From Fodinibacter sp963800505 (lineage in GTDB: Bacteria > Actinomycetota > Actinomycetes > Actinomycetales > Dermatophilaceae): a stretch of DNA of 64,000 nt. The position numbers and the translations under genes are program-made. The notes under the pieces are model-generated. The model ran no database searches. It was not told the origin of the DNA and saw only the letters and a list, made by a program, of their open reading frames with translations. Within the stretch, counting starts at the first letter, position 1. Every line of letters begins with the position of its first letter. Of this stretch, positions 39,652 through 47,268 are shown piece after piece. Where the stretch lies: NCBI GenBank assembly GCA_963800505.1, contig CAWDBL010000025.1:1-64000 (forward strand). The letters run 5' to 3'.

Positions 39652-41190
39652 TCAGCGCAGCTCGAGGTGGCCGTCGTCGACCCGGCTCAGCCGGGTGACC
39701 GCCACGTCGTAGACGTAGCTCTGCACCACCCGCCACGGCCGGTGGTGGCCCTGCCGCGGCAGCAGGTGCGCCGCACGCTGCACGTAGCCCGAGGTGAGGT
39801 CGAGCAGCGGTCGCTCCCCTGTCTCGGGCTCGTCGTAGCGCGGGATCGCGACCGTGAGATCGTGCCGGTCGAGGTGGCGCAGCAGCGAGCAGAACCAGCG
39901 CGCCGACAGGTCGGCACGCAGGGTCCAGCTGGCGTTGGTGTAGCCCACGGCCATCGCCATGTTGGGCACCCCCGACAGCATCGTCCCCTTGTAGACGTGC
40001 CGGCCCGGAAGGTCGACCGGCTCGCCGTCGACCACGAGCTCGGCGCCGCCCCCGATCTGCATCTGCAGGCCGGTGGCCGTCACGACGAGGTCGGCCTCGA
40101 GCAGCTCACCGCCGGCCAGCCGGATGCCGTCGCGCTCGAACCGCTCGATGGCGCCGGTCACGACCTGGGCCCGCCCGTCGGCGAGCACGTCGAACAGGTC
40201 GCCGTCCGGGGCGACGCACAGCCGCTGGTCCCACGGGTCGTAGGCGGGGGCGAAGTGGGTGTCGACCGGGTAGCCGTCGGGCAGCAGGCGCGCGGCCCGG
40301 CGGCGCAGCATCCGGCGACCGGCCTGGGGGTAGCGCCGCAGCACCTGATAGCCCGCGGTCGAGAGCAGCACGTTCTTGCCGCGCACGAGGCGGTGCGCAA
40401 CGGCATCCGGCAGCACGGCCCGCAGCCCGTCGGCCACGACGTCGCGCGACGGCAGCGAGGCGACGTAGCTGGGGCTGCGCTGCAGCATGGTCACCGAGGC
40501 GACGCCCTCGTCGACCAGCGCCGGCAGCAGCGTGATGGCGGTGGCGCCGCTGCCGATGACGACGACCCGCCGGCCCGCGACCGGCAGGCCCTCCGGCCAG
40601 GCCTGGGGGTGCACCACCTCCCCCGCGAAGTCGGCCTCGCCGGGGAACTCGACGACGTGACCCGACGCGTAGGAGAAGTAGCCGGTGGCGAGGTAGACGA
40701 AGCGGGCGGTGTGCCGCACCACGCCGTCGCGGGTGCGGCTGGTGACCGTCCAGCGCCGGTCGGCCGAGCTCCACTCGAAGCGCTCGACGTGCTGCCCGAA
40801 GTGCACCCGCTCGGCGACCCCCTCGTCGTGCGCCGTCGCCTGCACGTAGTCGCGGATCTCCCCGCCCGTGGCGATCGACGACTCCCCACGCCAGGGCCGG
40901 AACGGGAAGCCCAGCGTGTACATGTCCGAGTCCGAGCGGATGCCAGGGTAGCGGAACAGGTCCCAGGTGCCGCCGATGGCGTCGCGCGCCTCGAGCACCG
41001 CCCACACGGTGTCGGGGCAGTGCTTCGACAGCCGGCAGGCCGCGTCGACCCCGGCGATGCCGGCTCCGATGACGAGCACGTCGACGTCGAGCGGGGGCCC
41101 GGGCGGCACCTCGGCCGCGGTGCGGTCGGCGGGCTCGGTCTGGACGACCGCCGAGGTGGCGTCGTCGTGGTGGGTCGCGGGGTCGGGCAC
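39652..41190 (-). CDS. Flavin-containing (Baeyer-Villiger-type) monooxygenase
   Basis: About 512 aa. FAD motif DVLVIGAGIAGVDAACRL (about residues 37-54), GGTWDLFRYPGIRSDSDMYT (the FMO/BVMO D/G-rich block), NADPH motif RRVVVIGSGATAITLLPAL, and LVVTATGLQM near the second ATG motif. The sequence resembles the EthA group of actinobacterial Baeyer-Villiger monooxygenases, which oxidise ketones and can activate thioamide drugs. The ATG at 41190 gives a 35-residue disordered N-terminus, so a later start is possible. Confidence 0.88.
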   Translation of the reverse strand: MPDPATHHDDATSAVVQTEPADRTAAEVPPGPPLDVDVLVIGAGIAGVDAACRLSKHCPDTVWAVLEARDAIGGTWDLFRYPGIRSDSDMYTLGFPFRPWRGESSIATGGEIRDYVQATAHDEGVAERVHFGQHVERFEWSSADRRWTVTSRTRDGVVRHTARFVYLATGYFSYASGHVVEFPGEADFAGEVVHPQAWPEGLPVAGRRVVVIGSGATAITLLPALVDEGVASVTMLQRSPSYVASLPSRDVVADGLRAVLPDAVAHRLVRGKNVLLSTAGYQVLRRYPQAGRRMLRRRAARLLPDGYPVDTHFAPAYDPWDQRLCVAPDGDLFDVLADGRAQVVTGAIERFERDGIRLAGGELLEADLVVTATGLQMQIGGGAELVVDGEPVDLPGRHVYKGTMLSGVPNMAMAVGYTNASWTLRADLSARWFCSLLRHLDRHDLTVAIPRYDEPETGERPLLDLTSGYVQRAAHLLPRQGHHRPWRVVQSYVYDVAVTRLSRVDDGHLELR

Positions 41191-41290
41191 CGCCTCAGGC
41201 TATTGCGGGGACCGGCGCGCGACGGCGGAGCCGTCCAACCTGGCCCGACCGGCTTCGGTCAGGGTTCGCGCGCCGTGTGACGATATGGCC

Positions 41291-41782
41291 ATGACGACGA
41301 TCTCCGACTTCACCGCGACCACCCTCACCGGCGACGAGCGCGACCTGTCCGACTACGCCGGCCAGGTGGTCCTGGTCGTCAACACGGCCAGCGCCTGCGG
41401 CTTCACCCCCCAGTACGCCGGGCTCGAGCAGCTGTACACGGACCTGCACGACGAGGGCCTGGTCGTGCTCGGCTTCCCGTGCAACCAGTTCGGTGCGCAG
41501 GAGAAGGGCAGCGCGGCGGAGATCGGCGAGTTCTGCTCGATCAACTACGGCGTCACCTTCCCGATGTTCGCCAAGGTCGACGTCAACGGCAAGGAGGCCC
41601 ACCCCCTCTTCACCTGGCTCAAGGACGAGAAGAAGGGCCTGCTCGGCGGCACGATCAAGTGGAACTTCACCAAGTTCCTCGTCGGTCGCGACGGCCAGGT
41701 CCTCAAGCGCTACGCCCCGAACACCGAGCCCAAGGACATCGCCGACGACATCCGGGCGGCGCTGGCCGCCGACGCCGCTTGA
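41291..41782 (+). CDS. Glutathione peroxidase-family thiol peroxidase
   Basis: About 163 aa, MTTISDFTATTLTGDERDLS; an in-frame ATG two codons upstream is the alternative start. Peroxidatic cysteine in VVNTASACGFTPQYAGLEQL (Cys in place of selenocysteine), FPCNQFGAQEKGS with the conserved Gln, and KWNFTKFLVGRDGQV with the Trp-Asn pair. Actinomycetes usually lack glutathione, so thioredoxin is the likely reductant. The stop overlaps the TTG start of the next gene. Confidence 0.92.
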   Translation: MTTISDFTATTLTGDERDLSDYAGQVVLVVNTASACGFTPQYAGLEQLYTDLHDEGLVVLGFPCNQFGAQEKGSAAEIGEFCSINYGVTFPMFAKVDVNGKEAHPLFTWLKDEKKGLLGGTIKWNFTKFLVGRDGQVLKRYAPNTEPKDIADDIRAALAADAA

Positions 41783-42924
41783 GCGCCTGGTTCCTCCTGG
41801 TCCCCGTCGGGGTCCTGCTCGGGTTCCTCGCCTTCGTCTGGCAGCGCCTGGCCGTCGCCCCCGGCTGGCGCCCCCGCTGGGTGAGGTATGCCGTGGCGCT
41901 GGCGCTGCTCGTGCTCACCGCGCTCGCGCTGGCCGGGTTCGACGTGTGGGGCGGCTGGTTCACGCCCGCACAGCTGCGACCCGCCGTGTGGGTGGGCCAG
42001 GCGTTCCTGGCGGCCTGCCTCTACCTCTTCCTCGGGCTGGTGCCGGTCTGGCTGGTCTGCGTCGGCATCTGGCTGGTGCGCTGGCGGCACGACCACGGGC
42101 GGGTCGGCCGCCGCCGGCTCAACCGGGTCGCCTCGCCACTGGTGGTGGCCGTGGCGGTGGGCGTCACGGCATACGGCGCGGTCGAGGCGGCCAGCCCTTC
42201 GGTGACGCGGTTCGAGGTGGCCTCGCCCCAGCTGCCGCAGCAGTTCGACGGGGTGCGCGTGGCCCTGGTGACCGACCTGCACGCCGGCGCGGTGCGCAGC
42301 GCCGCGTTCACCCGGCAGGTCGTCGACCTGGTCAACGCCGAGCGCCCCGACCTGGTCGTCATCGCCGGTGACCTCGTCGACGGCACCGCCGCCCGCTACT
42401 CCCCCGAGATCGCGCCGCTGGCCGACCTCGAGGCGCCGCTCGGGGTCTACGCGACCACCGGCAACCACGAGATGTTCCGCGACACCGCCAACTGGGTCGC
42501 CGCCTTCGAGGACGTCGGCCTCACGATGCTGCAGAACTCGGCGGTGCCGCTGGAGCGCGACGGCGCCACGATCACCCTCGCCGGGGTGCACGACCTCACC
42601 GGTGAGGGCCGCTGGGCGCCCGACTACGACGCCGCGCTCACCGGCACGGATGCCGGTGCCTTCACCCTGTTCGCCGCGCACCAGCCGCTGCAGGCGCTCG
42701 ACGTGCGTGGGCGGGGAGTCGACGTGCAGCTGTCGGGGCACACCCACGGCGGGCAGATGTGGCCGATCAACTACCTCGTGCCGCTGCAGCAGCCGATGCT
42801 CGAGGGCAAGGCCGTGGTCGGCGACACCACCGTGGTCACCTCGCGCGGTGCTGGTGCCTGGGGCCCGGCGATCCGGGTGGCCGCGCCGCCGGAGGTGCCG
42901 ATCGTCACGCTGAGGCGCTCGTGA
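41779..42924 (+). CDS. Membrane-anchored metallophosphoesterase (YkuE-like)
   Basis: About 381 aa with four N-terminal membrane helices (to about residue 130), then a calcineurin-like phosphoesterase domain: VALVTDLHAGAVRS, VVIAGDLVDGTAARYSP, VYATTGNHEMFRDT, LFAAHQPLQAL and VQLSGHTHGGQMWPINYLVP supply the dinuclear metal ligands. TTG start 41779 overlaps the gpx stop (TTGA), so it is coupled. Substrates in this group are unclear; YkuE-like enzymes may act on phospholipids. Confidence 0.88.
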   Translation: MSAWFLLVPVGVLLGFLAFVWQRLAVAPGWRPRWVRYAVALALLVLTALALAGFDVWGGWFTPAQLRPAVWVGQAFLAACLYLFLGLVPVWLVCVGIWLVRWRHDHGRVGRRRLNRVASPLVVAVAVGVTAYGAVEAASPSVTRFEVASPQLPQQFDGVRVALVTDLHAGAVRSAAFTRQVVDLVNAERPDLVVIAGDLVDGTAARYSPEIAPLADLEAPLGVYATTGNHEMFRDTANWVAAFEDVGLTMLQNSAVPLERDGATITLAGVHDLTGEGRWAPDYDAALTGTDAGAFTLFAAHQPLQALDVRGRGVDVQLSGHTHGGQMWPINYLVPLQQPMLEGKAVVGDTTVVTSRGAGAWGPAIRVAAPPEVPIVTLRRS

Positions 42925-43526
42925 GCGGCCTCGATGTCGTCGTCGGCGACGACGGGCTGGCCCGCCCTGCCTGGGCGTCGGTCGACCCGTTGCTGCGCGA
43001 CTACTACGACACCGAGTGGGGGATGCCGGTGCGCGACGAGCGGGGGCTGTTCGAGCGGCTCTCGCTCGAGGCCTTCCAGTCCGGGCTGTCCTGGGCGACC
43101 ATCCTGCGCAAGCGCCCGGCCTTCCGGGTGGCCTTCAGCGGCTTCGACCCCGAGGTGGTGGCCGCGTTCGGCGAGGCCGACGTCGAGCGGCTGATGGCGG
43201 ATGCCGGCATCGTGCGCAACCGCGCCAAGGTGCTCGCGACGATCACCAACGCCCGGGCCACCCTGGCCCTGCGCGACGACCCCGAGGGTGACCTCGCGGC
43301 CTTCGTCTGGTCGTTCCGGCCGGCCGACACCCCGCGCCCGAACACCTATGCCGACGTCCCCACCTCCTCCCCCGAGTCGCTGGCCCTGTCCAAGGCGCTC
43401 AAGCGCAAGGGCTTCGTCTTCGTGGGGCCCACGACGATGTACGCGCTGATGGAGGCGGTCGGCATCGTCGACACCCACCTGCTCGGCTCGCACCGGCGCG
43501 GGTCCAGCGGCGTCTGGCCCGGCTGA
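42921..43526 (+). CDS. tag: DNA-3-methyladenine glycosylase I
   Basis: Base-excision repair of 3-methyladenine. About 201 aa. RDYYDTEWGMPVRDERGLFE, the signature LEAFQSGLSWATILRKR, FSGFDPEVVAAFGEADVERL, RNRAKVLATITNARATLAL and KRKGFVFVGPTTMYALMEAV, with the C-terminal DTHLLGSHRR. E. coli Tag has a zinc site; the N-terminal cysteine is not seen here, and neither is the C-terminal one. GTG start overlaps the previous stop. Confidence 0.9.
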   Translation: MSGLDVVVGDDGLARPAWASVDPLLRDYYDTEWGMPVRDERGLFERLSLEAFQSGLSWATILRKRPAFRVAFSGFDPEVVAAFGEADVERLMADAGIVRNRAKVLATITNARATLALRDDPEGDLAAFVWSFRPADTPRPNTYADVPTSSPESLALSKALKRKGFVFVGPTTMYALMEAVGIVDTHLLGSHRRGSSGVWPG

Positions 43527-43549
43527 CGACCGGCGCATCTCGCGCGCGC

Positions 43550-43603
43550 GATCAGCGCTCGGACTTTTCGGTGCCCTGGCACCGAAAAGTCCGAGCGCTG
43601 ATC
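43550..43603. repeat. Perfect 26-bp-arm palindrome
   Basis: The arm GATCAGCGCTCGGACTTTTC plus GGTGCC (43550-43575) is exactly complementary to 43578-43603 with only CT between. There is no T-run beyond the stem. It lies 23 nt after tag and 3 nt before the tRNA terminator. It could terminate tag, or form a cruciform, and is unusually perfect for either. Confidence 0.8.
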
Positions 43604-43606
43604 GGG

Positions 43607-43660
43607 CACAGAACGACCGAAGGCCCGGCAAGAGCGTGCCGGGCCTTCGGTCGTTCTGTG
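43607..43660 (-). terminator. tRNA-Ala terminator hairpin
   Basis: 24-nt perfect arms (43607-43630, 43637-43660) around AGAGCG, with core GGCCCGGCA/TGCCGGGCC, directly at the 3' end of the tRNA. Its first stem bases overlap the tRNA discriminator. Confidence 0.85.
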
Positions 43661-43731
43661 GAGCTGAGGGGATTCGAACCCCTGACCCCCTGCATGCCAT
43701 GCAGGTGCGCTACCAACTGCGCTACAGCCCC
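43659..43731 (-). tRNA. tRNA-Ala(GGC)
   Basis: On the minus strand GGGGCTGTAGCGCAGTTGG begins the acceptor and D arms (acceptor GGGGCTG pairs with CAGCTCC with one G-T). Anticodon stem CCTGC/GCAGG encloses loop ATGGCAT, giving anticodon GGC. T-arm AGGGG-TTCGAAT-CCCCT. Discriminator A. CCA is not encoded. Confidence 0.97.
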
Positions 43732-43797
43732 GAGTGGGTGTCCCCCGAAGGGGCGACGGCGAGTCTACCCATGCACCCGGGACTGCCCAAATCCGCC

Positions 43798-44463
43798 TCA
43801 GGGCGGGGACGACCCGGTCACCGACGCCACCCCCGAGGAGGCGTTCCAGGTCTGGATGCGCCACCCGGCCCGGCCCTCGACGAGCTCGGCCCAGTGGCAG
43901 TTGCCCAGCCCGCCGAGCACCCGCCAGGCCACGTCGGGCTGCAGGCCGAGCAGCCAGCCGGCGGCGGTGCGGCCCGACGCGCCGTGCGTGGAGACGACGA
44001 GGCACTGACCCGGCCCGAGCGCGTCGAGGTGCTCGGTGAGCGCGGCAGCGACCCGCTCGGCGACCTCGGCCATCGTCTCGCCGGAGTCGCCCCGGCGCGC
44101 GTCCTCGCCGCGTGCCAGCCTGGCCTGCACGTCGGCCCACCCCTCGCCCACCTGCGCTGCCGACAGGCCCTGCCAGGCGCCCACGTCGATCTCGCGGAGC
44201 CGTGCATCCAGCTGCACGGGGATGCCGCACGCCCGCCCGACGCTCTGCGCCGTCAGCCGCGCCCGGGTCAGGTCGGAGGAGACGATGCGGTCGGGTGAGA
44301 GGGCAGCGATCGCCGGCCCCACGGCATCCGCCTGCTGCTGCCCGCGCTCGGACAGCCGGGAGTCCAGGTGGCCCTGCAGGATGCGGGCGGCGTTGTGGTC
44401 GGTCTCGCCGTGCCGCAGCACGATGACGCGCCGGGGCGCCGCCGCCGGGACGGTGGGGCTCAC
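43798..44463 (-). CDS. Histidine phosphatase / phosphoglycerate-mutase-like protein
   Basis: About 221 aa. Catalytic RHG motif in RRVIVLRHGETDHNAARILQ, RLSERGQQQADAV, IVSSDLTRARLTAQSV, the second histidine in LVVSTHGASGRTAAGWLLG. GTG start overlaps the rsfS stop (GTGA). The neighbourhood nadD-rsfS-phosphatase is the conserved actinobacterial order (Gpm2-like). In mycobacteria the equivalent protein has a general phosphatase or glucosyl-3-phosphoglycerate phosphatase activity; the substrate here is not determinable. Confidence 0.9.
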   Translation of the reverse strand: MSPTVPAAAPRRVIVLRHGETDHNAARILQGHLDSRLSERGQQQADAVGPAIAALSPDRIVSSDLTRARLTAQSVGRACGIPVQLDARLREIDVGAWQGLSAAQVGEGWADVQARLARGEDARRGDSGETMAEVAERVAAALTEHLDALGPGQCLVVSTHGASGRTAAGWLLGLQPDVAWRVLGGLGNCHWAELVEGRAGWRIQTWNASSGVASVTGSSPP

Positions 44464-44840
44464 CGACCGCCCTGCTCGGTGCCGACGACGCCGAGGTCGA
44501 TGCTCGGGCAGTCCTTCCAGAGCCGCTCGAGCTCGTAGAACGAGCGCTCCTCGTCGTGCTGCACGTGCACGACGATGTCGACGAAGTCGATGAGCACCCA
44601 GCGCCCCTCGCGCTGGCCCTCGCGGCGAACCGGCTTGGTGCCCATGTCGCGCAGCCGGTCCTCGACCTCGTCGACGATCGAGCCGACCTGTCGCTCGGAC
44701 TCGGCGGAGACGATGACGAAGACGTCGGTCAGCGCCAGCTGCTCGGACACGTCGATGCCCGTGATGGTGGTCGCGAGCTTGGCGGCGGCGGCGCCGGCCG
44801 CCGCTCGGGCCAGCTCCAGCGCGCGGTCAGTGGCGGTCAC
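44460..44840 (-). CDS. rsfS: Ribosomal silencing factor RsfS
   Basis: About 126 aa. Binds ribosomal protein L14 and blocks subunit joining when nutrients are low. Family motifs: DVSEQLALTDVFVIVSAESE, RQVGSIVDEVEDRLRDMG, REGQREGRWVLIDFVDIVVH and EERSFYELERLWKD. GTG start 44840 has GAGGAG upstream and overlaps the nadD end by 14 nt, so the two are co-translated. Confidence 0.95.
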   Translation of the reverse strand: MTATDRALELARAAAGAAAAKLATTITGIDVSEQLALTDVFVIVSAESERQVGSIVDEVEDRLRDMGTKPVRREGQREGRWVLIDFVDIVVHVQHDEERSFYELERLWKDCPSIDLGVVGTEQGGR

Positions 44841-45474
44841 GGTGCTCCTCGGTGGGGTTCTCGGGTTCGGGGTGCTCGGGGGCCGCGTCGGGGGCCGGCG
44901 CGGCATACAGGTGGTGCTTGGAGATGTACTGCACGACGCCGTCGGGCACGAGGTACCAGACCGGCCCCCCCGCACGGACCCGGTCGCGGCAGTCGGTGGA
45001 GCTGATCGCCATGGCGGGCACCTCCATCAGGTCGACGCGGTCTGCGGGCAGGCCGGTCTCGGTCAGGTGGTAGCCCGGGCGGGTGACGCCGATGAACTGG
45101 GCGAGCTCGAACAGCTCGTCGGAGTCCTTCCACGACAGGATCTGCGCCAGGGCGTCGGCGCCGGTGATGAAGAACAGCTCGGCCTCGGGGCGCTGGGCGC
45201 GCAGGTCACGCAGCGTGTCGATGGTGTAGGTGGGCCCGTCACGGTCGATGTCGACGCGCGAGACGGTGAAGCGGGGGTTGGATGCCGTGGCCACCACGGT
45301 CATCAGGTAGCGGTGCTCGGCGGGGGCGACGTCGCGCCCCTCCTTCTGCCAGGGCTCCCCGGTGGGGACGAACACCACCTCGTCGAGGCCGAGGAGGGAC
45401 TGCACCTCAGAGGCGGCGACGAGGTGACCGTGGTGGATGGGGTCGAAGGTCCCTCCCATCACCCCGAGCCGCAT
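44827..45474 (-). CDS. nadD: Nicotinate-nucleotide adenylyltransferase
   Basis: NAD biosynthesis: nicotinate mononucleotide plus ATP to deamido-NAD. About 215 aa. Nucleotidyltransferase motif GVMGGTFDPIHHGHLVAASE at residues 5-24, FVPTGEPWQKEGRDVAPAEH, TYTIDTLRDLRAQRPEAELF, FFITGADALAQILSWKDSDE and the ISSTDCRDRV motif (usually ISST-x-IR). The C-terminal 30 residues are a disordered acidic/His tail. Confidence 0.95.
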   Translation of the reverse strand: MRLGVMGGTFDPIHHGHLVAASEVQSLLGLDEVVFVPTGEPWQKEGRDVAPAEHRYLMTVVATASNPRFTVSRVDIDRDGPTYTIDTLRDLRAQRPEAELFFITGADALAQILSWKDSDELFELAQFIGVTRPGYHLTETGLPADRVDLMEVPAMAISSTDCRDRVRAGGPVWYLVPDGVVQYISKHHLYAAPAPDAAPEHPEPENPTEEHRDRH

Positions 45475-45485
45475 GCGTGCAGTGC

Positions 45486-45749
45486 TCAGGAGTGGCCGTG
45501 CCCGGGGTGCTCGGGCCAGTGCGCCTCGTCGTCCTCGGGGTGGGCCGGGCCGGCGTCGGCCTCACCGGGCTTGACGCCCCGCAGGTCGGGCCGGGCGTAC
45601 TTCTGGGCGGTGCCGCGGAAGGACCAGGTGACCCCGAGGAGGAACACGAACGCCGTCAGGGCGATGACGGCGAACAGCCACGGCGGCATCGGCAGCTCGC
45701 GGGCGGTGGGCAGCTCCTCGCTCAGGAAGCGGGCAACGGTCATCGACAT
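45486..45749 (-). CDS. Small single-pass membrane protein upstream of nadD
   Basis: About 87 aa: MSMTVARFLSEELPTARELP, one membrane helix (PWLFAVIALTAFVFLLGVTW) and an acidic/His-rich tail (PEDDEAHWPEHPGHGHS). ATG 45749 or 45743. Function unknown; it ends 11 nt before nadD and similar small proteins occur at this place in related genomes, as I recall. Confidence 0.75.
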   Translation of the reverse strand: MSMTVARFLSEELPTARELPMPPWLFAVIALTAFVFLLGVTWSFRGTAQKYARPDLRGVKPGEADAGPAHPEDDEAHWPEHPGHGHS

Positions 45750-46284
45750 GCGGGCCAGCCTAGCGCCTCGCTTGTCCACCGACTTCGTCCACAGCCCTGT
45801 GCACGGACGAGGCGCTCGCGCTCACTCCTTGTGGACGACACGCCAGGGCATGGGATACCACACACAAATGTTCAGGTCCGCTTGCGCGGCAGGCCATTTC
45901 GGCACTAGAAAGGTCGACACGCCCCCTTGGCCGCCCCGGCGAGAAATCGTCGGATCGACCACGGAGGCAGGTCGTACGGATAACGGCACCGACCTCGCCC
46001 GGCTTGCTGGGACGGACGTGGCAGCCCCGCAAGGGCGGTCACGAGCGCGCGACGGCGTGGGTGCCGCGGCCAAACGACCTGAGTCGAAGCTCGTCCCTTT
46101 CACGGGGGCGGCGCCACCGTCGCGTGGCTGACCCCGCGGTTCACGCCGCAGGGACCGACCGGCTCGACATGTCGGCACCGCCGGCCGCCGAGGGCCCCCG
46201 ATCTCATACTCGGGGGCCTTCAGCCGGTGCGGGGCCGCGGCCGGTCGGGCGGTGCCCCAGCGGGCGCCCCTCTACCCTTGCCCC
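45750..46284. other. Gene-free stretch, DnaA-box-like cluster, possible RNA
   Basis: No frame here looks coding. The left end (45772-45838) has TTGTCCACC, TCGTCCACAG and TTGTGGACGA, a DnaA-box-like cluster, within an imperfect dyad AGCGCCTCG...CGAGGCGCT. The middle is ordinary GC-rich sequence with CGGATAACGG at about 45976. The right end is a terminator-like hairpin (46193-46218) with no gene in front of it on the plus strand, so a small RNA transcribed rightwards is possible. Confidence 0.4.
46193..46218 (+). terminator. Orphan terminator-like hairpin
   Basis: GGCCCCCGA (46193-46201) and TCGGGGGCC (46210-46218) with an 8-nt loop, followed by TTC. It precedes the GT2 gene by 66 nt and follows about 440 nt of gene-free DNA. 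Confidence 0.55.
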
Positions 46285-47262
46285 ATGCCCACCGCCCCGG
46301 TCGACCTGAGCGTCGTGGTCCCGATCTACAACGAGGAAGCGGTCCTGCCGCTGCTCGTGGAGCGACTGCGCCCGGCCGCCGACGGATGGGGTGTGTCCTA
46401 CGAGGTCCTCTGCGTCGACGACGGCTCCACCGACGGCACCCCGGTGCTGCTGCAACGGCTGCGCCGCGAGTGGCCGCAGGTGCGCGTGGTCCGGTTGCGG
46501 GCCAACGCCGGCCACCAAGCGGCCATCTCGGCGGGCCTGGCCCGCGCCCGAGGTCAGTGGGTGGTCACGATCGACGCCGACCTGCAGGACCCGCCCGAGG
46601 TCATCGGCGAGATGCTCGCCGTCGCCAGCGGCCAGGGCGTCGACGTCGTCTACGGCGTGCGCACCGACCGGTCCGCCGACACCGCGTTCAAGCGCGTCAC
46701 CGCCCGGGCGTTCTACCGCTCGATCCGGGTGATGTCGGACGTCGACGCCCAGGTGGATGCCGGCGACTACCGGATGATGTCGCGCGCCACCGTGGATGCC
46801 GTGAACGCGCTTCCCGAGCACGGCCGGGTGCTGCGGCTCGTCGTGCCCGCGCTCGGGTTCCCCAGCGCCTCGGTGAGCTACTCGCGGGCGCCGCGTGCCG
46901 CGGGAGACTCCAAGTACCCGCTGGGCAAGATGATCCGGCTCTCCCTGGACGGCATCACCGGCTTCTCCACCGCACCGCTGCGCTTCGCGACCTGGATCGG
47001 GCTGGTCGGTGGGGTGGCGGCCATCGGGGTGCTCATCTACGCGCTCGTGGCGCTGCTGCTCGGGAACACCCTCCCCGGCTGGACGTCGACGGTCGTCATC
47101 GTCGCGGCGGTGGGCGCGGTGCAGCTGCTCGCGCTCGGCATCCTCGGGGAGTACGTGGGCCGCACCTACGTCGCCCTGCAGGCGCGGCCGTCGTACTTCA
47201 TCGCCCACGACTCGCTCGACCTGGCCGCGGGCGAGAGCCGCGACGGTCAGACCCGGATCTGA
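46285..47262 (+). CDS. GT2 glycosyltransferase (DPM1/GtrB-like)
   Basis: About 325 aa. Catalytic GT-A domain: LSVVVPIYNEEAVLPLLVER, LCVDDGSTDGTPVLLQRL, VRLRANAGHQAAISAGLARA, TIDADLQDPPEVIGEML (DAD), then two C-terminal membrane helices (WIGLVGGVAAIGVLIYALVA and VVIVAAVGAVQLLALGILG) and EYVGRTYVALQARPSYFI. This is the polyprenyl-phosphate glycosyltransferase layout; it probably moves a sugar onto undecaprenyl phosphate. The gene is inserted, in the opposite direction, between proA and nadD. Its last codons overlap the proA tail. Confidence 0.9.
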   Translation: MPTAPVDLSVVVPIYNEEAVLPLLVERLRPAADGWGVSYEVLCVDDGSTDGTPVLLQRLRREWPQVRVVRLRANAGHQAAISAGLARARGQWVVTIDADLQDPPEVIGEMLAVASGQGVDVVYGVRTDRSADTAFKRVTARAFYRSIRVMSDVDAQVDAGDYRMMSRATVDAVNALPEHGRVLRLVVPALGFPSASVSYSRAPRAAGDSKYPLGKMIRLSLDGITGFSTAPLRFATWIGLVGGVAAIGVLIYALVALLLGNTLPGWTSTVVIVAAVGAVQLLALGILGEYVGRTYVALQARPSYFIAHDSLDLAAGESRDGQTRI

Positions 47263-47268
47263 CCGTCG
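47241..47268. terminator. Hairpin formed by the overlapping tails of the GT2 gene and proA
   Basis: CGACGGTCAGA (47241-47251) and TCTGACCGTCG (47258-47268) are perfect arms around CCCGG. Both stop codons (TGA on each strand) lie in the stem, so the two convergent genes overlap by 16 nt inside a bidirectional terminator-like dyad. Confidence 0.75.

Noticed and set aside
43798..44463. Glycolytic phosphoglycerate mutase.
   Set aside because: The linkage to rsfS and nadD and the sequence fit the general histidine phosphatase group, not GpmA.
45760..46032. A 90-residue minus-strand frame in the gap before the GT2 gene.
   Set aside because: Composition is unlike neighbouring genes, there is no ribosome binding site, and it covers the DnaA-box-like cluster.
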